DNA from: Centropus unirufus
Lineage: Eukaryota > Chordata > Aves > Cuculiformes > Centropidae
Reading direction: 5' to 3'
DNA length: 64,000 nt
Assembly: GCA_013397695.1 (NCBI GenBank)
Contig: VYZI01000053.1
Location: forward strand, 1,900,174 to 1,964,173
Shown here piece after piece: positions 52,998 to 63,754 of the stretch. The notes beneath the pieces are model-generated. The model searched no databases, had not been told where the DNA came from, and was given only the letters and a program-made list of their open reading frames with translations. Each line of letters begins with the position of its first letter. Within the stretch, counting starts at the first letter, position 1. A program made the position numbers and the translations under genes.

Positions 52998-53134
52998 TTA
53001 CGTGCTGTGGCAGAGAGCGTGCCAGCGTTTGACCAACTCCTTGGGCTTGCTGATCATTTCATTCCAGTGTTCCAGCTCTTTGCCACGGGCGTACATGAAA
53101 GGCCCAACCACCACACGTCCTAGGAGATGTGTTT
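52998..53134 (-). CDS. SYT15: SYT15 exon 8 (C2B end, stop)
   Basis: Acceptor CTTTTTCACCAG|; 137 nt to TAA at 53000-52998. It encodes LGRVVVGPFMYARGKELEH and SKPKELVKRWHALCHST. Confidence 0.95.
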
Positions 53135-56100
53135 CTGGTGAAAAAGAGAGCAGTTAGTGATGGACACCTGGGAGTGCTCCTCTCAAATCCTGGCCTAAAC
53201 CATCATATCAACTTAGGTTATGGAATAGTAGTAGAATTCTTATATATTTAGAATTGGAATATTTCTGTAGTAATGCATGTTCTGCAAGTTGCTTAAAACC
53301 GAAATTCTCATCAAGTCATTTGCTCTTGACTTCAGGTTCTGTAGTTCCTATGTGTTCAGGTTCATTATTACAAGGTACTGCAGTATTTGGTTAATTTAAG
53401 ACTCTAAACCAGAGTCTGGTTAAGGGTCACAACTGTGAAATACTCCAGACCTTTCATATGATTTATGATTATTGCTGGCAAGGAATTAGTTCCTCCCAGG
53501 TTTAAATAGCTCTGCAATAAGTAAGAGGTTTATGACATCTTAACCGTAGTAATTTATTCGGCTTACTTTCTCCCTTGGTGCTCTGAAGCACAGATAGACT
53601 CAGGCTTGCTGTATCCAGCTCTGTCTGATCTGCCTTGAAGCTGAAGGTTTCATTATACACCGGATTAGGAGATCCCAGAACAGCTGCTGTCTTTTTACTT
53701 TTGATGAATTTGTTATGGTTCATTAGTGAGACTTTGACATACACACCTGGGGGGAAGAGATTCGAGACAAAAAATACATCAGAGGCAGTTGAGAAAAGGC
53801 TTAAGGCACTTCTTGCTTTCAGGAGTCAATATGAAGTGTACAATCAGGTCCTGGAACGTACCTGGCAGCGTGGCAATGCCGAACAGTAAGTGGGGAGCAC
53901 CCAAAGTACGTGGGGTGTAGGTTTACAGTGTGCTTCCCAATTTTAAGACCTGCTAAAAGGAGCAGTTGTGTTCTTACCCTGCATCCCTGACCTGGTATTT
54001 CTGGACCTTCCCTTCATTTGATGGAGACGTTTTGAAGGCCTGGTTTGCTGGATCAGCATTTAATTTCATTTATTTGATCACCTGATCGTTTGATCCAACA
54101 GGAGGGAAGCTGAGGAGGAGGAGCAGTGTGAGGTGCAGCTTGGCTAGGGTATGTTTCAGCAGAACAGATTATACTCAAAGAATCCTTAAACAAAAGGTGT
54201 TACTAATGACTTCTAGCCCAGGGTAAGGGATTCTGTAGAAGGGATTCTGTAGAAAATTTGAGGAAAAGATCAATGATTTCTGCTCTTTCTGCAGGCAGAG
54301 ACATGATGTATTGTGTTCTCCCTCTGTTGTAAAGCTACTGAGGTGATGCAAAAGAGAATATTTGGTCTTAGCTCATGGTACTACCTTGTTCACTTGCCAT
54401 GAGCCAGTCATATCTTTTCCATCCATCCTTATCTTAGTCATACAAATAAATTCTGTCTTTAAAATTCTTCAATGTTTTTCTCTTCCCACAAGTGCACAGG
54501 GTACGATTCTGCTTGTTGGAAAACTGTATTCTCATGATTTTATGGCTAATTTCATAAAACCAGAAAAAAAAAATTATCTCTAACATTATGATTGTAGATT
54601 TACTCATTTAGGGGGTGTTGTTTCTAAAGTGAAATATCCTGGTAACAGCCAAAAGAAACCTCCAAAAACCCTTCGTAGCTGATGCATAGAGAACGAAACC
54701 TCTTCTTTTAACTGGTGGGTGTATTTTGCTTTTATACGGTTTACTTTCAAAGCCCTTCAAAGAAATGACTACAGATTTGAGCACAAGTTTGATTCTTCAA
54801 CCTCTTTTACTACATTTTCAAGCAATGTTTTAAGGTAATCTCCGAGGCCAAGGATGTGTGAGCACAAAAACTCCCACTGCGGTAAGGGAAGATGATTGTG
54901 ACTCCGTGCCATGGTCCTCTGAGCAAGAGCCAGGCTGTCCCAAAACGGGATTTTTTTCCTGGACCGCATCTCCCTAGGAGAGCAGTTGTCCTGCAGCTGT
55001 TATCTCTGGACTTTTGCCTTGAGGCAACTCCATTAATGTCAGCATCCCCTGCAGTATCCTTCCTTCCCTGGATGGGAGGGCAGCAAAGGGATGTGCTTGA
55101 TTTATTAAAGCAGGAGGAAAAAATGTGCTACTGAGGCCATGAGACAAACCATTTGTTACGAAACAAAACGAAAACACAGCAGAACTGAGCTATCAAAATC
55201 TAATTACCCCAGTAACAAAGTATGGCTTGTTTCCACCCAAATTAAATCACCCGGATGTTTATTTGTTCTTTGCAGCATCACTCAGCGCAAGCCTGGGTGG
55301 ACAGATGAGGAAGGAGCAAATTAAAACGGGAATTGTGGAGCTGACAGCAGAGAGGAAATCGCACTTACCGACAGGGCTCTCCTCCTGCAGCTTTATTCCC
55401 CTGGCCCTCAGAACCACTATGGTGAGGCGGCCCAGGTAGTCGTTGTAGCTGAGGGAGAACTGGATATCGCCATACTCTGACGGAGGCTTTGGAAGCAGAA
55501 AAGCACTTGTCAGATAGATCTGAAAAACCCTCTCTTCCCACAGATGAATGGGGGGAAAAAAGGTTCCTCTTCATCCTAGCAGTGTCTGCCTCACCAAGGC
55601 ATGTGAGGGAATTGCAATGGGTTCGTTTACTCTGTTGTGACATTCAATAGAACCAATCAATCTGCCTTTCTGATCTTTTTAATTCCTATCTCACCCAGGT
55701 GATGCCCACTTCCTTGCCTCTTTTTTCTGCTCTTACTAATTCAAAGCAGAAGCCAATAACAAGAGGTGCCTGGTTATCCGTCTCCTTGCTTGGATATCTG
55801 TCCTGAGCACCTGGATAATCCCTATACCACAGCTATGGATCTGCATGTTGGTAAGATGGGAATTCTGATTCCAAATACCTATCAAATGCTTTTTCATCTG
55901 CTATATTTGATATAACGTACTTGTTCTTCAACTGTACCTCGCCCATCCTTGTAAGATGACAAAGTTCCACAACCCCAAGCAACCTGGCATCACCTACCTC
56001 CAAGTTTTCCTTCTCCAAGTCTCTCCATATGACTAGTTTGTTGTCATCAGTTAACGTTTCATTTTTCAGTGGGAAAATAACTTGGCCTAGGAGGTGGTGC

Positions 56101-59100
56101 TTCTTCTGTTTATCGATGTGATAAACCAAAAACTTCAGAGTCCTTTGGAACAACGCTTTACTGGAAACCTGTGCAGGAAAAGAAAGAATATATTAATAAT
56201 TATAAAGCAGGAGAGACCTTTTCTCCTCTAGCATGACTTCAAAGGAAGGATTCCTCTGAGTGTGTTAAAGGTAGGTGCAGATTTCCTCTGATTATTTGAA
56301 GTCTACTTTATTTGCCTGCAATTTTAACTATGCAAAAGTCTAAAGATCCAAGGTAAATGGAATGAGTTAATTTGAAAAACGCAAAGTCAGCTGGCTGGGT
56401 TTCAACTCATGGGTCTAGGGTTTTAGGACTTCCAGACACAAATGCTGTAAACATTACTTTTTTAACTTTTTCTGGAACTCATACTTTTTTGGTTTAAAAA
56501 AAAACTTCCACAGCAAAGAAACTAAAAACTATGAAAGCATCAGTTCAGTATAGGTGGCTTCTGGACTTGTAGAGCTTCTGGGCTGAACTGCTCAGCCAGT
56601 TTTCAAACTAGAGTTTTCATCACTTCCCGGGGAAGTCCTGGAATCCTCAACTTTGGTGCAGACCACAAGCAAGATCAGTTCTGGAGCCACAGACTTAAGT
56701 GGCCCAGGATCTCCAGTAAAGTAAACCTTATCTCCAGTGTTTGAGGACTTGTGTCTTGGTAGAAGTTTGTAGAAAATCAATTTCCACACAGCATGCACTT
56801 AGACAAGTCCGGTATTTGCAATCAAAACTCTGCTTCATCAAAAGGAAAATACCTGGAAAACAAAGTTTTCATCAAACTGTGGGTTAATGGTTTTGCGTTT
56901 TGTTTTGGACTGCAAGTAGCTTCTTTCATCGGGCAGCAGGTAGATTTTGACAAATGGGCTACAGGAATCATCAGGAGGCTGCAGCTTTCTGACTTTGATC
57001 AAGGAGACGAGGAGCCTTTCGGATTCTTGTTCGTATTCGATGGAGAACCAGAGGCGGCCAATGTTGCCTTCAGGAAAATCCGTCTCACTTTTGTCTTCAG
57101 GGAACTTGTACAGCTCTGGGTTAATGGTCCCCACAACATAAGCTCCAGCTTCACAAAATAAAAAAACAAGCACCCTCAGATTAGTGGCAGGACTGTAGCA
57201 GGAATTTTATAACCACTGCTGTATCAGGAAAATCACATTAATCCCTTTATTAGCAATCCATGTTTACATTCATTTGGTATTTTAATGCCTTTGCCCCCAA
57301 ATTTGGAGAACAGTTGTAGGCTGCATCGCTTTTCTTTCTTTTATTCCTGTGCCTGCACCTTGATAGCTTTGAGTATTTGTTGTTACAATCTGCAACTGGT
57401 CACACTGCTGTTTCTGGGGATGACAATTGGATACTTATAGAATAAGTACTTAAGAATAAATACTTAAGAATGGTTTGGGTTGGGAGAAACCTTGAAGGTC
57501 ACGCAGTTCCAGCCCCCCTGGCACTGGATCAGGTTGCTCAAAGCTTCATCCAACCTGGCCTTGAACACCTCCAGGGATGGGGCAGCCACAGCTTCTCTGG
57601 GCGACCTGAGCCAGGGCCTCCTCACCTTCCCAGGAATAAATTCTTCCTAATATCTAATCTAATTCTCCCCTATTTCACCTTAAACCCATTACCTTTTATC
57701 CTATCCCTGCAGTCCCTGATCAAGAGCATCTCTCCAGCTTTCCTGTAGGCCCCCCTTCAGTACTGGAAGTTGTTCCAAGTTCCCCCTGGAGCCTCCCCTT
57801 CTCTGAGCTGAACAACCCCAACTCTCTGCCTGTCCTTTCTGGGAGATGCTCCAGCCCTTGGATCAACTTTGTGGTCTTCCTTTACTTCCTGAGTTATACC
57901 TCGCGTTTTGCCTTTACAGCCACAGAGGGAGAGATGTCCTGTGGCAGAAGGACCAGAATAGCTGCATTCTGGCCCAATTCCTACATATACAAAGGAAATA
58001 TGTATATACATACAGTTTTTTGGGCTAGTACTGGTAACTCTGTGTCTGATACGCCCTGAATAAATACGCTTCATAATGATATTACCCTTCAAAAGGGCAC
58101 CCTTGAAGAGCAGCCTGTTGTCACACCACCGTACCCAAAGAGTGAAACGACGACCGTGGCCCAGACTGAGGAATGGTGCAGGGGTCGCTCTCTTCCTGGA
58201 CACGTTCTTCACTGGTCAGGTTGATCCAGTCTCGCCCACGCAGTTTTGGGGGAATGATGAAGGGAATGCTCCCGGATCTGCTCAAGGCAACAACAGGTAA
58301 TAACGCCTCTGGTTTAAATATGGGAACTAAACTTGGTAACAGTGGTAAGTTTACTGTTCTTATCTCACAGCTTTGTAAAACTCCTATGGAGATGCACAGG
58401 CAGGAAAAAATGAAAACCCATTATTTTGGAATGGATTTTATTTGTTTAGGGTTATTTTAAGGGTTCAGTGAGGGACACAAGATCTTAATTGTTCAGTCAG
58501 ATCCCTCAAATTTTCTCTTCTCTTTTACAATCAGTCTTCTGAAGGAAAGGAAGAATTACCTGCAGCTGCTTGGTTTAGACCCCCAAAGCCCTGCAGCAAC
58601 TAAATTTTAAGACCGTTTTCTTCCAGAAATTAAGTCCTTTTGTTTAGTTCTCAGGTGCTTTGCTGTGGGACCACTAGGAATTACTCTGGCTCTAGAACAC
58701 AGACCAGGTTTGTCTAGGTCACAGATAAAGCTACTCATGCACCAATTAGACTTGAATGCATTACCTCTTTTACAAAAATCAGAAATAAGCATCGTGTTCA
58801 TAATTACAGGAAGTACTGTTTTCCCAGAGGAACAAAACAGAACACGACTGATGGTTTTCATACAATTTAGGGGTCTCATTAATTTCTGTACTTGCATGTA
58901 TTTAGATCACTCCCTCATATGAGATTTGCAAGTTGAAATAAATTACCAATACTGCATACCTTAAAAACTGAACAAAAACGTATACCTTGGGCAATTTGGC
59001 TGAATTTCAAAAGTTGATGGATCCTGGAAAATTCCATTTGCATTTGTGGTTTTGACAGGACTGGTGAGCTTTTCATAGGAGAGGCGGTGGCACAGTTTCT

Positions 59101-61724
59101 TCCAGAGCAGGTAGGCAGTAATTCCAATGAGAACAAATAAAAGGGTCCCTCCTATTATAGCTCCAGCCACAGCGACTGCTTGTTCTGTTCAAACATAAGA
59201 GCACATAAAGCATCATAGGAAGATCGAAGCTATGTGCGTTTGGGGGATAGATAAGAATATTAAATCTGACAAATTTGTGATTTACATTCCAAAACGATTT
59301 TTAAATGAAACATGGTGCTTATCTGCAATTTTTTCTCTTTGGTTATGGCATGATGCGACGCCTGAAGCTGGATGACATTGGCAGTGAGATCAGAAAGCAT
59401 TCGGGGAAGCTCGCAATGCCGTGTAAGGATGATAGACAGGAAAACAAGGAGTTCTGCGGGCTCTTGTTTTCCATTAGCATAAGGATTTACCAGAAAAGAA
59501 AACCCAGGAGCACCTCATACAAAAGGTACCATTAATTTGGTTGTTTTTTTCTAACTATTCATCCATGTTAAACTGAGACCTGATCCTGGCACAAGGAACA
59601 AAGTAAAGTTCTGGGTTGTTTCCTTTCTGAGGATCCATGTGTTTCCTGATCTGTGAAGTCAGCCCCGAGTATCCATTAAACACTGCTTCCTGAACCTTGA
59701 TCAGATAAAGCAAAATCTTGTATAATTTGGGGTTTATTTTCCACACTAATAAAATTGAAAACATAATAAAGGTCTTTAATATGAATATGGGGAATTCTGT
59801 TGTGAGAATTTCTCACTAGACCAAGGGTAGACAACTGATAATCGGCTCGGTTCATCATTTTCTCATGTCTGCTGAGTATGCTGGAGTAAAAGGCTGGGAA
59901 GACCACTTCTGCCCAGTACCTCACACCCAGCCTGGCCTAACACTAACACCCAGGCATCAGGATGTGGTTGGGTCTCAGCTGAGAACTGATCCTACCAGAA
60001 TATTCTCTGCCTAAAAAAAATGAGCCTGAACTGCTGAATTATTTTCCACTCCGCAGCCAAGGGAGGTGACCCGGGATCAGCTGAGTCCTGCCAGTTCTCG
60101 GGTTCTGTTCTGATACTGGAGCAACAAAGCAACCTCGTGTTCTCACAGTGCTGGTACTGATTTTTTTTCCCTTTTCTCTGTTTTCTGTGATTATGCTTTA
60201 GTCCTTTCTCCTTTTTATCTGTCTGAGCTTGGTAGATACCTTGAAGTTAGCCACCTCTATACAATGGTAAATAAAGACAATACAAGCACAAAATAATCCG
60301 TCAACACAGGTATTTTTTAACAGGACTTCAACATTAATTTGATACAATTTAGTTTGTTGATTAGAGCTATAAAGGTAATAGGAAGTGAGTTGCAAATACA
60401 AGTATTACTGACCTTTTTCGCTGCTGCCATGTTGCAATAAGCGATATGAAATGTCCTTCAGCTACAGAACACTTATGTAAATACTTTGCGCTACAAAATT
60501 AACCTGGCCACGGTGCCTCAGAGGCCTTTATCTGATCCTATCTCATTTTTCTGCCTTTGCTACAGTCATAGGAGCCAACTTATTTTTGCAGCTCCCCTCC
60601 AGGTGTGTTGCCTTACCGCTCTGCAGGAATTGTCTGGCTGCTTCCCCACGAGCCATATAATCACTGTGGTCCTCCAGCGCCGTGGAACGACCACCCTACT
60701 CGTGGTTATACCACAGCAACAGGCACTTTGCTGTCCTTGCCTGGGCAGGTGGGCTTAACGCACTTCAGTGTTTAGCCAGGCTATTTGTACAAAAGTGTTG
60801 GTACAAGACTTATTCTGAGGAACAAGAAACAAAAGCCTGCTCGCTATGGGTTAATATTAATACAGAGACAAGTCTGGTTGTGCTACACTGGTAATTAAGA
60901 TTTCTCTCATAAGAATGCACAGTATGAGGAAATGTGTAACAAATTCAGAGCATGGAAATCTTGTATATTTATCCCTCTTTGGCTTGCAGGACATGCCCGA
61001 GTACATTTGCGGTTAGTTTGATGTTTTATTACAGTTTAGAAGGCCAGATGCAGAAAAATTTGCTTTAGTTAAATACCCAGGAGCATAACAGAAATCAAAG
61101 GTTCACTTCATGCAGGTGTCCTATCAACAACACAAACATTTCTACGGCTGGTGGGTTTCCTGTCTGACATAGGTATCTTAAGGGTTAACATCTCAAGCAA
61201 AGTCAACAGGACTGTCTAACTTGTCTCCTCTGTTTCCAAGTCTTCACTGCCCTCAGCTGCTCTCCCGTGTTCCCCCATAACCAGTTTGCCCCCAGTTACC
61301 AGTGAGGACAGTGGGCCGAGTGGCACCGTGATGTGATAAGGCACGGCAGCTCCACACTGCTTTGGGAGCAAAAGAATGTTTTTCCAGTCTCTTCTTTAGG
61401 GACTTTATCAAATTTATTCGCTGCAGAATGATGTTACGTATTTATGACCCACCCGCTGCCACCATTTCAAATTCTGCAGTTATTTTTACCCGGTGGAACA
61501 CACAAGGTGAAGTTTTCCTCATTTCAGTAAATCTACCTGTGATTTAGAGAGATGAAGGAGAACTTGGCTCACTTCTAGGCCATCTTATCTGATCTGATCA
61601 GCAACAGAGCCAGGAGCTCGGGGCACAATGCAGCGCTGGCTCACAAAATCGACCATTGGAATAACTTCGAATCCATTGTGTGCAGGGAGGGAAATGTGGA
61701 TCTTTCAAAAGAACTACCTGTCAT
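52998..61724 (-). CDS. SYT15: SYT15, synaptotagmin-15
   Basis: Synaptotagmin-15 is an atypical tandem-C2 membrane protein thought to act in trafficking. CDS is join 61724-61718, 59184-58986, 58277-58135, 57148-56853, 56168-55998, 55486-55369, 53746-53567, 53134-52998: 1,251 nt, 416 residues, every phase consistent. The protein begins MTEQAVAVAGAIIGG, has one N-terminal membrane span (about residues 5-29), then a basic WKKLCHRLSYEKL segment. A linker contains IPFIIPPKLRGRDW. C2A runs from about residue 146 to 260 (GRLWFSIEYEQESERLL), and C2B from about 277 to 400 (YGDIQFSLSYNDYLGRL, VKVSLMNHNKFIKSKK). The tail WHxL motif reads WHALCHST. Loop acidic residues needed for Ca2+ are largely missing (CSPFVK, VGVYVK), as known for this family member. 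Exon 1 is the least certain part. Confidence 0.94.
53567..53746 (-). CDS. SYT15: SYT15 exon 7 (C2B middle)
   Basis: Acceptor CCCCCCAG|, donor GAGAAA|GTAAGC; 180 nt. It encodes VKVSLMNHNKFIKSKKTAAV and PNPVYNETFSFKADQTELD. Confidence 0.95.
55369..55486 (-). CDS. SYT15: SYT15 exon 6 (C2B start)
   Basis: Acceptor TTCTGCTTCCAAAG|, donor GTCG|GTAAGT; 118 nt. It encodes PPSEYGDIQFSLSYNDYLG and LRARGIKLQEESPV. Confidence 0.94.
55998..56168 (-). CDS. SYT15: SYT15 exon 5 (C2A second part)
   Basis: Acceptor TTCCTGCACAG|, donor TTGGAG|GTAGGT; 171 nt, phase 0 at both ends. It encodes LKFLVYHIDKQKKHHLLG and LVIWRDLEKENLE. Confidence 0.95.
56853..57148 (-). CDS. SYT15: SYT15 exon 4 (C2A first part)
   Basis: Acceptor TTTTGTGAAG|, donor TTCCAG|GTATTT; 296 nt. 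It encodes GTINPELYKFPEDKSETDF and IYLLPDERSYLQSKTKRKT, ending NPQFDENFVFQ. Confidence 0.95.
57468..57890 (-). mobile_element. CR1 fragment in SYT15 intron
   Basis: AGAATGGTTTGGGTTGGGAG, TCATCCAACCTGGCCTTGAA, CCTCCAGGGATGGGGCAGCC and GAGCTGAACAACCCCAACTC follow the CR1 3' end in reverse orientation. SYT15 is also minus strand, so the CR1 is in sense within the intron. Confidence 0.92.
58135..58277 (-). CDS. SYT15: SYT15 exon 3 (linker)
   Basis: Acceptor CCTTGAGCAG|, donor TTTGG|GTACGG; 143 nt. In the correct phase it encodes SGSIPFIIPPKLRGRDW and EESDPCTIPQSG. An unrelated longer minus-strand ORF overlaps it in another frame. Confidence 0.88.
58986..59184 (-). CDS. SYT15: SYT15 exon 2 (membrane span)
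   Basis: Acceptor TTTGAACAG|, donor CCAAG|GTATAC; 199 nt. It encodes AIIGGTLLFVLIGITAYLLW, the transmembrane segment, and KTTNANGIFQDPSTFE. Confidence 0.9.
61718..61724 (-). CDS. SYT15: SYT15 exon 1 (start codon, 7 coding nt)
   Basis: CTCACC-ATGACAG|GTAGTT gives Met-Thr and one nt, joining to AA of the next exon to make MTEQAVAV. The human protein begins MAEQLALV as I recall it, which fits exactly in length and phase. A pyrimidine-rich acceptor-like stretch ending CGCGGCAG at 61749 suggests this could be an internal microexon (61748-61718) rather than the first transcribed exon. Confidence 0.65.
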
Positions 61725-62239
61725 GGTGAGGAATCGGTGTATTGTATCCTGCCGCGGTACAGGACGGTGGCAGCCGGAGGTGGAGGAGACCTGTTGGACC
61801 GCTTCATCTCCAAGCGCTGGGAAGTTGTCCGCCGTTAACAGGTACCGGGTTTATCCTAGCACAGAGAGGCGTTGATGGTCACTCAGATCCCTTTTTGTAA
61901 GGTGTTGGATAATGTAAGATAAAATGCTTTTAATAAGCTTTTCCTAAACTATGCGGTAAGTTTTTAGTGTGATAACCAGGCAGTTCTCTATCAAAGGGTC
62001 CAATCCCTGCATAAATACCGAGATTTATTAACATTTGCAGTATAAAAATATATATAGCATAAACCAAGTTATTGGGGTGGAGGTAAACCCTGCTCTTGCT
62101 GTCCCTGTTTCAGAGCCAAGTTCTCTGACAGCCGAGTGCTCCTCGTTTGGAATAAGGACTGGAGGTGCCCCACAGAACCACGGCTTCCAGCCTTGCATTC
62201 CCTTGGCTGGCTCCAGAGTAAGGTTTAGAACAGATTCCT
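61725..62239 (-). promoter_or_regulatory. SYT15 upstream region
   Basis: The region directly upstream of the SYT15 ATG is moderately GC-rich near the ATG and AT-rich further out. A TATATATATTTTTATA-like stretch lies at about 62042-62060. I see no clear promoter elements and cannot place the transcription start. Confidence 0.35.
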
Positions 62240-62590
62240 TATCCAGGAGCACCCCAGCCCTTCCCGGGCACCCCGGCACTGACTGGGCACAGGTGCTTGG
62301 GCTCCGGGCCGCTCTTTCCAGGCAGCCTGGCACTCGCCTGGCACTGATGCTCGGGATCTTCCCAGCTCTCACCGGGCACTTAGCAAACACGGGCACTTGG
62401 GCTCCCAACGACTCCTACTGGGAACACTGGTTCTTCAGGGTGTGAGCATTTACCAGGCGCCCCAGCACTTACTGGACAAGGATGCTCGGGCTCCCAGTGG
62501 CTCTTACTGGGCACCCCAACACTTCCTGGGCACAGGCACCTGGGATCCCACCAGCACTGACCGAGCACCTGGCACTTACCGGGCAGGGAT
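62240..62590. repeat. Degenerate edge of the 52-bp minisatellite
   Basis: Imperfect units with phrases like CTCACCGGGCACTT, GCACTTACTGGACA and GATGCTCGGGCTCCC recur at irregular spacing. They resemble the regular units to the right and look like their older, decayed edge. Confidence 0.7.
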
Positions 62591-63420
62591 ACTCGTGCTC
62601 CTCCGGACTCTTCCCAGGCGTAGACACTTACCAGGCAGGGATACTCGGACTTCGGCAGACTCTTCTGGGCATGGACACTTCCCAGGTATGGACACTTACC
62701 AGGCAGGGATGCTTGGACTCCTCCAGACTCTTCTCAGGCAGGGAAACTTACCGGGCATGGATACTCAGGCTCCTCTGGACTCTTCCCAGGCATGGGTACT
62801 TACCGGGCAGGGATACTCGGGCTCCTCCGTTCTATTCCCAGGCATGGACACTTACCAGGCAGGGATGCTTGGGCTCCTCCGTTCTATTCCCGGGCATGGA
62901 CACTTACCGGGCATGGACATTTACTGGACAGGGATACTCGTGCTCCTCCGGACTATTCCCGGGCATGGACATTTACTGGACAGGGATACTCGTGCTCCTC
63001 CGGACTATTCCCGGGCATGGACACTTACCGGGCAGGGATACTCAGACTCCTCCGGACTATTCCCCGGCATGGACACTTACCAGGCAGGGATGCTCGGGCT
63101 CCTCTGGACTCTTCCTGGGCATGGACACTTCCCAGGCAGGGATACTCAGACTCCTGCATACTATTCCCGGGCATGGACATTTACCGGGCAGGGATGTTCG
63201 GGCTCCTCCAGACTCTTCCCAGGCACAGACACTTCCCAGGCAGGGATACTCGGACTTCTCCAGACTATTCCCAGGCAAGGACACTTACCGGGCAGGGATA
63301 CTGAGACTCCTGCAGACTGTTCCCGGGCATGGACATTTACCGGGCAGGGATACTCGGACTCCTCCGGACTATTCCCGAGCATGGACACTTCCCGGGCCGG
63401 GATGCTCCCGGCGCTGCCTC
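62575..63420. repeat. 52-bp minisatellite upstream of SYT15
   Basis: About 16 units of 52 bp, a few enlarged to about 68 bp by an extra CATGGACATTTACTGG-type segment. Each unit contains GGGATACTCGG, GCTCCTCCGGACTATTCCC and GGCATGGACACTTACCGGGC. The identical-unit spacing of 52 bp is exact at 62941 to 62993. Because 52 is not a multiple of three and the unit lacks stops, long ORFs appear in all three plus-strand frames; these are not regarded as genes. On the minus strand the ACTTACC word gives GGTAAGT in ten units. Confidence 0.93.
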
Positions 63421-63610
63421 CCGCTTTGTAGGGATCGGGGCCGCCCCTCCCCGCCTCTCCCCGCCCTCCCCGCTCTCCCAGCGCCCGCTGCGGGGTGGGA
63501 TCGCGGCTCCAGGCCGGGAATGGCTGGTCCCGCCGGGAGGAGGGAGCGGGGAGGGTTCGGGGGCTCCTCGGGTCGGCGGTGCGAGAGGGGAAAACCCTGC
63601 TGCTCGCAGC
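63400..63610. promoter_or_regulatory. Small CpG-rich block right of the minisatellite
   Basis: About 200 bp is rich in CpG and GC boxes (GCCGCCCCTCCCCGCC, GGGGTGGGATCGCGG, GGGTCGGCGGTGCG). It could be an upstream promoter for SYT15 or the promoter of a neighbouring gene beyond the window. No start codon or splice site clearly belongs to it. Confidence 0.5.
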
Positions 63611-63754
63611 TTAAATCCCCAAGATTTTAGATTAAATTTAAAAATTAAATCCAAAAAAATGTCCAGTGGGTAGGAAAGGAGCAGGCTCTGCCTTCAGAAA
63701 TCCAGCTGGGTGCCAAAGGACCCGGGCAGCTGCTGGGACAGCTTTCCCTGCTGG

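Larger units (their letters stand above)
53135..61717 (-). other. SYT15 introns
   Basis: Introns are 53135-53566, 53747-55368, 55487-55997, 56169-56852, 57149-58134, 58278-58985 and 59185-61717. The one at 57149-58134 contains a CR1 copy and the first intron (2.5 kb) shows no repeat. A perfect 14-bp tandem duplication (GGGATTCTGTAGAA) is at about 54227-54254. Confidence 0.85.

Noticed and set aside
57757..58212. 151-codon minus-strand ORF over SYT15 exon 3
   Set aside because: Runs through CR1 sequence in a different frame; the true coding frame of exon 3 is shorter and matches SYT15.
62250..63420. CRISPR-like array
   Set aside because: Units are contiguous and similar over their whole length with no unique spacers, in an animal genome; it is a minisatellite.
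62482..63630. 382-codon ORF (and 344- and 170-codon ORFs in the other frames)
   Set aside because: All are readings of one 52-bp minisatellite that happens to lack stops; no start context, homology or splice evidence.
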